Below are positions 1 to 5,792 of a DNA stretch of 10,808 nucleotides, in pieces. Source of the stretch: an uncultured Methanobrevibacter sp. (lineage in GTDB: Archaea; Methanobacteriota; Methanobacteria; Methanobacteriales; Methanobacteriaceae); the NCBI GenBank assembly GCA_900317865.1, contig ONIK01000069.1:1-10808 (forward strand), written 5' to 3'. Position 1 is the stretch's first letter, and every line of letters begins with the position of its first letter. The notes beneath the pieces were generated by a model that saw nothing but the letters and a program-made list of their open reading frames with translations, did no database searches and had not been told where the DNA came from. Made by a program: the position numbers and the translations under genes.

Positions 1-846
1 AAGCTGGTGTCCAATCCAAGTCCTCATATGAGCGGAGTCTCTAACAGTCTCTTTTCCAGAATATGTTTCAAGCAAATTAATCTCATTATTATCACCATAT
101 ACTGCGAAACCATTTTTTTCTGCAAGACTAAATAATTCTTTAGATATAATATAATCATCATATTCAGATAAGTATTCTAAAGAATATTCATTACCAAATA
201 CAGATACTTTGTCAGTTGGCAACATCACTGCAGCATACTGATGTCCAGTATACATCTCCACATACCATGCTTCTCTCTGATCAGCAATAATAGCAATATT
301 GGTCTCACTGCTACCATATTCATCGATGATTCCCAAAAGAACATCCACACCTTCTCTAGCTGTTTTACTCTGACAAATCACAAGATCATTAGCCGCATCT
401 TCACAAAGACCTGTGTCTACTAAGGGATCAGCTTTTAATGCAGCGTCATTTGAATATGCTGTAACAGACATGGACATGGCTACTCCATATTCATTAGTGC
501 AGGCAGCTGCATCAGAACATCCATAATCTAAATTAGCTACTGTACCATTCATAAATGGTGTCGCAGTGTATTTATAAGTAGTTTCCGGAATCTCTACCTG
601 TACTGATCCATCAATATCTACAGGCATAGTCCGTCCAGATTCATTCTCAACTGCAGGAGTTACTGTGACATGATTTCCCCAAACACCAGGTGAATCATTT
701 GTTCTGGCAACAATTATTGAACCATCATCACTAACATCCTGACCTACATATACTCCTGTACATGCTGCACAGGCCTGCATGCTACACAACAACACAGCAA
801 ATAAAATTAGAATTATCAATTTTTTGGATAAATATTTTATCTTCAC
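1..846 (-). CDS. Secreted C69-family dipeptidase, N-terminal part (partial)
   Basis: This gene reads from a GTG start at 846 off the left edge, giving 282 codons without a stop. GTG is chosen because a GGAGG ribosome site (854-858) lies seven bases upstream and no in-frame ATG fits as well. The product begins with a lysine-rich n-region and a hydrophobic core (about residues 10-24) ending in QACAAC, a typical signal peptide. Next comes ACTGVYVGQDVSDDGS and then ARTND, which matches the N-terminal block of peptidase family C69 (PepD-like Ntn hydrolases). In that family the Cys of the AC-T motif becomes the N-terminal nucleophile after processing. Here that would be Cys29, right after the predicted signal-peptide cleavage site. 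The inferred role is cleavage of dipeptides or short peptides outside the membrane. The C-terminal half is not in the window, so total length and any cell-wall anchor are unknown. Confidence 0.85.
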   Translation of the reverse strand, partial: MKIKYLSKKLIILILFAVLLCSMQACAACTGVYVGQDVSDDGSIIVARTNDSPGVWGNHVTVTPAVENESGRTMPVDIDGSVQVEIPETTYKYTATPFMNGTVANLDYGCSDAAACTNEYGVAMSMSVTAYSNDAALKADPLVDTGLCEDAANDLVICQSKTAREGVDVLLGIIDEYGSSETNIAIIADQREAWYVEMYTGHQYAAVMLPTDKVSVFGNEYSLEYLSEYDDYIISKELFSLAEKNGFAVYGDNNEINLLETYSGKETVRDSAHMRTWIGHQL

Positions 847-870
847 ATTAAATCCTCCATAAACAATCAA

Positions 871-918
871 GATTATATATTTCATAAAATAGCGATTAAT
901 AAACAGGAAAATATAATC
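871..918. repeat. Imperfect inverted repeat upstream of the dipeptidase gene
   Basis: GATTATATATTTC (871-883) and GAAAATATAATC (907-918) are inverted copies of each other with one base missing, separated by 23 bases. They lie 25-72 bases upstream of the C69 dipeptidase start. Each arm also contains a TATA-like element on the minus strand. The outer one (about 910-918) would place a transcript start near 885-890 and give a leader that includes the GGAGG site. The repeat may be an operator, or simply AT-rich symmetry around two TATA boxes. The rest of 847-1104 is very AT-rich and holds only this and the prs terminator; I see no gene there. Confidence 0.4.
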
Positions 919-1049
919 TTTTTTATTATTTATTGAATAGTTTATTTCTAATTAATAATAAAATTTTTGAAAAGAATTTGAATGTATGCAACTATTTTTT
1001 CAAAAAATCTTAAAACATCACCATAAATAATTTAATATGTTTATCATTT

Positions 1050-1092
1050 AAAAAAAAAGAAATATATAATAAAATTCATCTTCTGATGAATT
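1050..1092 (-). terminator. Hairpin/T-tract terminator of prs
   Basis: On the minus strand, 12 bases after the prs stop codon, AATTCATC-AGAA-GATGAATT forms an 8-bp perfect stem with a 4-base loop (1073-1092). It is followed by T-rich sequence including a run of nine T (1058-1050). T-tracts are the main archaeal termination signal, and the hairpin strengthens the call. Confidence 0.6.
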
Positions 1093-1104
1093 AAATATAT
1101 GATT

Positions 1105-2019
1105 TTAATCTCTCAATGCATCTGCAATGCTTTTTGCAATAGAAACACGTGAAGTATCGGAAGAAAGACTGTTTGTACCTATGATTTTTTCTGCACCTGC
1201 AGCATAAATTCTAACGGCACCGTTGTTTGTTAGAATTGGGTGTACACAGCATACGTCAACCTTGCTTGCACCATACTGTTTTAAAATGTTAATTGCATTG
1301 ACAATAGTTCCTCCGGTAGCAATGATATCATCTATAATAACTGCATGCTTGCCTTTTACTGAATCAACATTTACAGTATTTTCACTTTCACTGTCGCATC
1401 TAACATCAACAATTCTTGTTTCTACTTTATCCGGCCCTAAACGGACTTTAGATAAATATGTGCAATCACAGTCAATGATTTCAGACATTTCCTGTGCAAA
1501 ACCATAGGCACCCTTATCCGGAGCAATAATCAAAGGTTTTTCATCGGTTTTCTTGAAATATTTCTTATTCAAATATTCGGCTATTGCAGGCATTGCTGAA
1601 ATGTTTTGTGCTTTAATGTTGAAGAAGTTTAAAACACATTCTTCATGAATGTTAAATGTAATGAATTCATCAGCACCAGCAGATTCAATCAACTGACAGA
1701 TGATTTTAGCAGAAATAGCTTCACCGTCATTAAATCTTCTTTCCTGTCTGGCATATCCCATATAAGGAACAACTGCACGAACCTTTTTGGCACCGAGTTC
1801 CTTAACAGTGGAAATTAAAAATATTAACTCCATTAAATTTTCATCCTGAGGAAAACCAGTAGATTGAATAATAGTTACTTCATCTTCGATTCTTCCATCA
1901 ATACGTAAATATTTTTCCCCATCAGGAAATTTCTTTATTTCAACATAACATAATTCTTCCCCTAACTCCTTAGCAACATGAGCCGCTAAATCCTGAGAAG
2001 CTGAACCACCTATAATCAT
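1105..2019 (-). CDS. prs: Ribose-phosphate pyrophosphokinase (PRPP synthetase)
   Basis: This cytoplasmic enzyme transfers pyrophosphate from ATP to ribose 5-phosphate to make PRPP, the precursor of purines, pyrimidines, histidine, tryptophan and, in methanogens, several cofactors. The 304-residue product has the full family layout: N-terminal MIIGGSASQDLA, the FPDGE segment (31-35), the ATP-binding loop RQERRFNDGEAIS (91-103), a catalytic-loop KVR (191-193), and the PRPP-binding loop VIIDDIIATGGTI (about 227-239). The open frame extends to a TTG at 2043, but the ATG at 2019 is preferred. It gives the usual archaeal N-terminus and is preceded by GGTGAT (2023-2028), which the longer reading would bury in coding sequence. 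The length fits the short euryarchaeal PRPP synthetases. It has its own TATA box and terminator, so it is probably monocistronic. Confidence 0.96.
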   Translation of the reverse strand: MIIGGSASQDLAAHVAKELGEELCYVEIKKFPDGEKYLRIDGRIEDEVTIIQSTGFPQDENLMELIFLISTVKELGAKKVRAVVPYMGYARQERRFNDGEAISAKIICQLIESAGADEFITFNIHEECVLNFFNIKAQNISAMPAIAEYLNKKYFKKTDEKPLIIAPDKGAYGFAQEMSEIIDCDCTYLSKVRLGPDKVETRIVDVRCDSESENTVNVDSVKGKHAVIIDDIIATGGTIVNAINILKQYGASKVDVCCVHPILTNNGAVRIYAAGAEKIIGTNSLSSDTSRVSIAKSIADALRD

Positions 2020-2022
2020 AGT

Positions 2023-2028
2023 ATCACC
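2023..2028 (-). promoter_or_regulatory. Ribosome binding site deciding the prs start
   Basis: GGTGAT on the minus strand ends three bases before the ATG at 2019; its GGTG core is five bases away. The same type of site is seen before the 2712 gene. It supports ATG 2019 over TTG 2043. Confidence 0.6.
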
Positions 2029-2057
2029 AAAATTTTTATACAATAATATAATATGAA

Positions 2058-2067
2058 TTTTAAATAA
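2058..2067 (-). promoter_or_regulatory. Candidate TATA box for prs
   Basis: TATTTAAAA-type sequence on the minus strand is centred near 2063, which predicts a transcript start near 2037. That gives an 18-base leader containing the GGTGAT site. A second TATA-like stretch (2045-2052) lies too close to the start codon to leave room for that site. Confidence 0.35.
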
Positions 2068-2087
2068 TAAAAAAGTTAAGTATGAAA

Positions 2088-2389
2088 TTAATGCAACATT
2101 ACATAGAATGATAAGGAAACACCAATAAGAGAAATGATCAATTGAATATAACCATGCTTTTTAATTGCATTAATTGGAGCTTGAATCAGGTAAAACGGTA
2201 AAAAAAATCCAAAGAATGTAAGAATACCAACCGGAGAAATATTGCTTTTTTGTTAATTCTAGGCTCCCCTTTTATTACCTGAACATTTGCAGGCTGAAAC
2301 CCTTTAAGTAAAGGAGTGCCACATTTAGCACAAAAACGATAATCATCCTGATTTTCATATTCACAATTAGAACAAATTCTTGTCATCAA
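2088..2389 (-). pseudogene. Zinc-ribbon membrane protein, disrupted by a frameshift
   Basis: The reading frame from ATG 2389 (or 2386) encodes a zinc ribbon, CSNC then ten residues then CAKC (Cys6, 9, 20, 23), followed by a linker to INKK. As written, the frame then runs 19 residues of unlike sequence to a TGA at 2186-2188. Joining frames at the A6 run (minus strand, 2251-2246), as if it were A7, gives SNISPVGILTFFGFFLPFYL and a second hydrophobic segment LIISLIGVSLSFYVM, ending at TAA 2088-2090. The joined product is 100 residues: a zinc ribbon plus two membrane helices, a common design for small archaeal membrane proteins of unknown role. Explanations are a sequencing error in the homopolymer, a true mutation, or slippage by ribosome or polymerase. 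A TATA-like element 26 bases upstream and no ribosome site suggest a leaderless message. Confidence 0.6.
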
Positions 2390-2410
2390 TAATTAATTAA
2401 TCATTAAAAA

Positions 2411-2420
2411 TATTTAAAAG
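2411..2420 (-). promoter_or_regulatory. Candidate TATA box for the zinc-ribbon gene
   Basis: CTTTTAAATA on the minus strand is centred about 26 bases upstream of ATG 2389. At archaeal TATA-to-start spacing this puts transcription start at or next to the start codon, consistent with the lack of a ribosome binding site. Confidence 0.35.
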
Positions 2421-2476
2421 TTATTTTTTTACCAAATTAAAAGGACATGATTAAAACTTAACATACCTGAAAATCT

Positions 2477-2493
2477 AAAAAAAATAAAAAAAA
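2477..2493 (-). terminator. T-tract terminator of the TM2-like gene
   Basis: Three bases after the stop codon on the minus strand come two runs of eight T separated by one A. There is no hairpin. This is the typical archaeal T-rich termination signal. Confidence 0.5.
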
Positions 2494-2496
2494 GAG

Positions 2497-2712
2497 TTAA
2501 TAAGTTTTATATGCATCATATGCAGCATATAATGAATATATACCTATTATAATATGTCCGATAATTCCAAGACCGAGTAAAAAGAATCCAATTCTAAGAA
2601 TTACATATATTACAAACATTATTATTCCTTTTTTCTTATATCCATTTATTCCCTGACCTAAACCGGGAATAATAAATGAAAGAATCGCATTAACAACTGC
2701 ATCCCATTCCAT
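2497..2712 (-). CDS. Small TM2-like membrane protein
   Basis: A 71-residue integral membrane protein of unknown function. It carries SFIIPGLGQGINGYKKKGI near the N-terminus, resembling the first hydrophobic stretch, glycine turn and basic linker of TM2-domain proteins. A second hydrophobic segment (about 31-66) follows, long enough for two passes. It ends AAYDAYKTY, also seen in archaeal TM2-like proteins. The adjacent ATG at 2715 is possible, but ATG 2712 sits at better spacing behind AGGTGAT (2716-2722). In many archaea a zinc ribbon is fused to such a domain. Here a separate zinc-ribbon gene follows on the same strand, beyond a T-tract, so co-transcription is doubtful. Family placement is by motif resemblance only. 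Confidence 0.75.
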   Translation of the reverse strand: MEWDAVVNAILSFIIPGLGQGINGYKKKGIIMFVIYVILRIGFFLLGLGIIGHIIIGIYSLYAAYDAYKTY

Positions 2713-2753
2713 CATATCACCTAAAAAATCATTTGAAAGAATATAAAAGTTAT

Positions 2754-2760
2754 CTTTATA
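2754..2760 (-). promoter_or_regulatory. Candidate TATA box for the TM2-like gene
   Basis: TATAAAG on the minus strand, centred near 2757, predicts a start near 2731 and a leader of about 19 bases holding the AGGTGAT site. A second TATA-like stretch (2741-2747) would start transcription inside that site. Confidence 0.35.
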
Positions 2761-2904
2761 CTCTGTTTAAATATTACTAAAAATAACTATTTAAAATATT
2801 CCCTAAATGTAAAATACTTTAGACAAATCACTAAAATAATATTATCAACTTATCCCCATATTATCTAATAGAATATATTTTTAAAGATATCACGAGGTTT
2901 TTTC

Positions 2905-3819
2905 ATGAAGGTTAAAGACGGAATAATCGGATTAATAATTGGTGACGCATTGGGTGTTCCTGTTGAATTTACTTCCAGAGAAGCATTGAAAGAAGACCCT
3001 GTAACTGATATGAGAGGTTACGGAACTTACAATATGCCCCCAGGAACATGGTCTGATGATTCAGCACTGGCAATAGCTACAATGGCAAGTATTGTAAATA
3101 AACAGGCTATCGATTATGAAGACATGATGAAGGAATTTGTTGCATGGATGAAAGATGGAAAATACATGCAGTACCATGATACTTTTGATTGCGGAATAAC
3201 GACAGCTTCAGGAATCTACAACTACATTAATGGGATTGAACCCATTAACTGTGGCGAAACCAGTGAACGTGACAACGGAAACGGTTCCCTAATGAGAATA
3301 TTGCCTCTTGCATTTATTCCGGATATCGATTATGAAAGCATTGAAAATGTATCAGGATTAACCCATGGCCATATAAGATCCAAAATTTCATGCGTTTTTT
3401 ATATCGAAATAGCCAGGTCTATGCTTGAAAACGATTTGACAATCAATGAACATATTGATTTAGCAAGCAATAAAATTAAAGAATATTATAAGGATTCTGG
3501 TGAATTACATCATTTCAATAGAATCTTCAATGATAATTTAAACGATGAGGATACAATAAGCAGCAAAGGATATGTCATTGCCACATTTGAAAGTGTAATT
3601 TATTCACTTAAAACTACAGATAACTATAGGGATGCTGTCCTAAGAGCAGTTAATCTAGGTAGAGATACAGATACTGTTGCCGCAATTTGCGGAGGATTGG
3701 CAGGAATTTATTACGGATATGATGCAATACCTATACATTGGATTGAATCAATTCCTAAAATTGATGAGGTACTTGAATTATGTGAAAGATACGAGGCGTA
3801 TTGTGATGGATGTTTATGA
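2905..3819 (+). CDS. ADP-ribosylglycohydrolase family protein (DraG/ARH)
   Basis: A 304-residue cytoplasmic hydrolase of the DraG/ARH family, which removes ADP-ribose from proteins or small molecules using two Mg2+ ions. Family landmarks are in order: GLIIGDALGVPVEF (9-22), the metal-site motif GTWSDDS (47-53), DNGNGSLMRILPLAF (123-137), THGH (153-156), and the C-terminal metal-binding GRDTDTVAAICGGLAG (252-267). All expected acidic ligands (Asp51, Asp52, Asp254, Asp256) are present, so it should be active. ATG 2905 is preceded by GAGG (2894-2897) at seven bases. No convincing TATA box was found; ATATTATCT near 2858-2866 is a weak candidate. The last 14 bases overlap the next gene, so the two are co-transcribed and probably translationally coupled. 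The target cannot be told from sequence, and no ADP-ribosyltransferase or nitrogenase gene is in the window. Confidence 0.92.
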   Translation: MKVKDGIIGLIIGDALGVPVEFTSREALKEDPVTDMRGYGTYNMPPGTWSDDSALAIATMASIVNKQAIDYEDMMKEFVAWMKDGKYMQYHDTFDCGITTASGIYNYINGIEPINCGETSERDNGNGSLMRILPLAFIPDIDYESIENVSGLTHGHIRSKISCVFYIEIARSMLENDLTINEHIDLASNKIKEYYKDSGELHHFNRIFNDNLNDEDTISSKGYVIATFESVIYSLKTTDNYRDAVLRAVNLGRDTDTVAAICGGLAGIYYGYDAIPIHWIESIPKIDEVLELCERYEAYCDGCL

Positions 3820-4288
3820 AACTATCAAAAATATAAGAGCTAAATGTGATATTTATGTAGCTCCAGATTTGGTCGCCACAATCATTGATGAAAACAACTA
3901 CATGGGAATCAACAATATATCAGAAATTGAAGGATATGGCATCACAAAAGATGATTCATATGAAGATAAGTTCATGAAAATACTGAAAGAGGAAAATATC
4001 TTCATCAGCTGTGGAATGCTTGCATTCATCCCAATGATTAACGAATGTGATATCTTTTCTGTTGTTGACGATACAATCAAAATCACACAGGAAGAGTACG
4101 ATGAAAATGCGGATGAAAATGAAGTCTATTTTGGAATTTTAATTGAAAAGAATTCTTCCAACTACATAATTGGAATGATTGATTTGTGCAACTGCAAAGT
4201 AGAATCAGGTTTTAGGGAGATTAAAAAGAGCGATGATGGATTATACAAAAAAATAGCTGAGATAATTAATGAAATGATTATCTCCTAA
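3806..4288 (+). CDS. Unknown protein coupled to the ADP-ribosylglycohydrolase
   Basis: A 160-residue protein that I do not recognise. The open frame extends to 3677 inside the upstream gene, but ATG 3806 is chosen. GAGG (3793-3796) lies nine bases before it, and the 14-base overlap with the upstream stop is a normal coupling arrangement. The product is acidic, has no signal peptide or convincing membrane helix, and alternates helical and strand-like stretches. Visible segments are IRAKCDIYVAPDLVATIIDE (10-29), IFISCGMLAFIPM (65-77) and VYFGILIEK (107-115); five cysteines (14, 69, 81, 128, 130) do not form an obvious metal site. It is likely cytoplasmic. Coupling suggests it assists, regulates or is a substrate of the ADP-ribosylglycohydrolase, but that is inference. 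Its last 11 bases overlap the convergent Mur-ligase gene. Confidence 0.8.
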   Translation: MDVYETIKNIRAKCDIYVAPDLVATIIDENNYMGINNISEIEGYGITKDDSYEDKFMKILKEENIFISCGMLAFIPMINECDIFSVVDDTIKITQEEYDENADENEVYFGILIEKNSSNYIIGMIDLCNCKVESGFREIKKSDDGLYKKIAEIINEMIIS

Positions 4289-5699
4289 TTAATTTTTGCT
4301 TTATACTTTCCCACATTGCCTGTTCTTCACCGCAACCGGTCATTATAACATAATCGTAATTTGATTCAACAGCAAGTTCATACAGCTTGTTAATCCTTTT
4401 TGTCATTTCATCATAACTCAACGGATAAAATTCAGCATCAGGATATTCCTTTTTAATGATATTGTAGTATTCTTCAGCTTTTTCTATTGATTTTCTTCCA
4501 GGAACCACAATTACATGAGCCGGATTGAGTGCCTTTATTACCTTAAAATGATCTTCAAATATGTCCTCCTCATTCTCTTCAGGAGTTGTATAGATAAATT
4601 CCAAAGGACCCTCAATAAACTGATTCATGAACAGTGCATTAATTTTAGCTGCATCACCATTATCACCCTGACCAAGACCTATGGTCTTATTTCCATGGTG
4701 CACAACTTCAAATCTTCCCGGAGGAATAAATGACATGTCCAGATTGTCAAATACCTTATGAATGGTAGATTCAATATTATCTATTTTTGGGGTGAATGTT
4801 GCATAAGTAGTTATTGAAGCCAAAGTATTGTAAATATTGTGGAATCCGAATGGAGGAACTGTCAAATCAACATTAAAAGAAATTTGCTGGTTATTTGGAT
4901 AGTTGAACAGATTACCTTCTATTGTTAAAATCCATTTTTCATTTGTAAACTTGATATTTGTCAATTTGACATTAGGTTCAGGACGTTTGAATCCGCATTC
5001 GCAGGAATAAACTCCCCTATGATTTAAAAAGCGTTTTTCATAATTTAACTCTCTGCCGCATGCAGGACACTCGATAGCATCAGCATCAAAAAAGTCATGA
5101 ATATCATCGACTTCCAGTCCGTAATAATGGACTTTAACGTCATTTCGCTTTTTATAACCTAAAAATGCAGTTCTTGGGTCATCAGTATTTGTGATGATGA
5201 AACCATTAGTCATATTTTGGGACAATAATTCTTTAGCTTTATAATAATCTTTAAAGGGATTCTTAACGCCTGCTACCTGAGCATGTTCCGGCGAAATTGT
5301 TGTATAAACCACTCCAATCGGGTCGACAACTCTTTGAACAGTATCGGGAATTCCATATTTAATATTACGGATACCATATTCAAAAACACCAATATCCCCC
5401 TTTTGTTGTATTAAAGCAGAAGCTATAGCATTAATTGTATTGCTTTCAAAACTGCTCCTGATTGGAATATCATTTGACAATAAATCAATCAAAAGAGTTG
5501 TAGTAGTTGTTTTACCATTAGTTCCTGTTAATACAATTGAACCAATAGCCAAATCATCGGATAATTCTGAAATTGCATCAATTCCTGCAACTTTTGAAAA
5601 AATTATTCCGGCAAAACTCTTTCCACTTCCAGAGCCTAACTTCGAAACGGGCCCACCAATTTTTGCTAATGTTTTTGCAATAACTACTTTAATACTCAT
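4278..5699 (-). CDS. MurT-like Mur ligase family protein
   Basis: A 473-residue ATP-dependent ligase of the Mur family, close to the MurT branch (Mur ligase central domain plus a DUF1727-like C-terminus). Motifs: P-loop LTGTNGKTTTT (57-67), SFESNTINAIASAL (83-96), EYGIRN (107-112), TTISPEHAQVAG (133-144), and NTDDPRTAFLGYK (171-183). A zinc-ribbon insert (Cys211, Cys214, Cys233, Cys235, then GFKRPEPN) is characteristic of MurT. The C-terminal domain starts at PPGRFEV (about 325-331) and ends MTGCGEEQAMWESI. In bacteria MurT pairs with the glutaminase GatD to amidate lipid II; no gatD is adjacent here. In a Methanobacteriales cell a role in pseudomurein precursor synthesis is plausible but unproven. 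I could not find the Asp/Trp-rich catalytic motif of bacterial DUF1727 domains, so the exact reaction is uncertain. ATG 5699 has only a weak ribosome site (GGAT). Confidence 0.85.
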   Translation of the reverse strand: MSIKVVIAKTLAKIGGPVSKLGSGSGKSFAGIIFSKVAGIDAISELSDDLAIGSIVLTGTNGKTTTTTLLIDLLSNDIPIRSSFESNTINAIASALIQQKGDIGVFEYGIRNIKYGIPDTVQRVVDPIGVVYTTISPEHAQVAGVKNPFKDYYKAKELLSQNMTNGFIITNTDDPRTAFLGYKKRNDVKVHYYGLEVDDIHDFFDADAIECPACGRELNYEKRFLNHRGVYSCECGFKRPEPNVKLTNIKFTNEKWILTIEGNLFNYPNNQQISFNVDLTVPPFGFHNIYNTLASITTYATFTPKIDNIESTIHKVFDNLDMSFIPPGRFEVVHHGNKTIGLGQGDNGDAAKINALFMNQFIEGPLEFIYTTPEENEEDIFEDHFKVIKALNPAHVIVVPGRKSIEKAEEYYNIIKKEYPDAEFYPLSYDEMTKRINKLYELAVESNYDYVIMTGCGEEQAMWESIKQKLIRR

Positions 5700-5721
5700 A
5701 ATATTAAGTTATCCAACAATA

Positions 5722-5730
5722 ATATATAAT
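5722..5730 (-). promoter_or_regulatory. Candidate TATA box for the MurT-like gene
   Basis: ATTATATAT on the minus strand is centred about 27 bases upstream of ATG 5699, implying a leaderless or very short-leader transcript. It sits directly behind the lonB terminator, so the ligase gene is probably transcribed separately from lonB. Confidence 0.4.
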
Positions 5731-5744
5731 TATTACGAAAATTT

Positions 5745-5792
5745 AAAAAAAAAATAGAAAAAAATAACCAACTAGTGAGTAGTTGGATTATT
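5745..5792 (-). terminator. Hairpin/T-tract terminator of lonB containing the stop codon
   Basis: On the minus strand CCAACTA-CTCAC-TAGTTGG forms a 7-bp stem (5768-5786). It is extended by AATAA/TTATT past one bulged base (5763-5767 with 5788-5792). The TAG stop of lonB (5772-5774) lies in the descending arm. It is followed at once by a run of seven T, then CTA, then ten T (5764-5745). This is a strong intrinsic-type terminator separating lonB from the downstream Mur-ligase gene. Confidence 0.75.

Noticed and set aside
241..423. Plus-strand open frame of 60 codons
   Set aside because: It is antisense to the C69 dipeptidase coding region, whose frame is continuous and matches the family.
847..1104. 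tRNA or other structured RNA gene in the largest gap
   Set aside because: No GC-rich island typical of stable RNA in AT-rich archaea; only the prs terminator and a promoter-region inverted repeat are visible.
2020..2043. Upstream TTG extension of prs by eight residues
   Set aside because: It starts at TTG without a ribosome site and would bury the GGTGAT site; ATG 2019 gives the normal family N-terminus.
3677..3805. 43-residue N-terminal extension of the unknown protein inside the glycohydrolase gene
   Set aside because: The segment is out-of-frame reading of conserved glycohydrolase sequence; ATG 3806 has a GAGG site and a normal overlap.
5440..5757. Plus-strand open frame of 105 codons
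   Set aside because: It lies antisense to the conserved P-loop region of the MurT-like ligase and has no family resemblance or ribosome site; it is a shadow.
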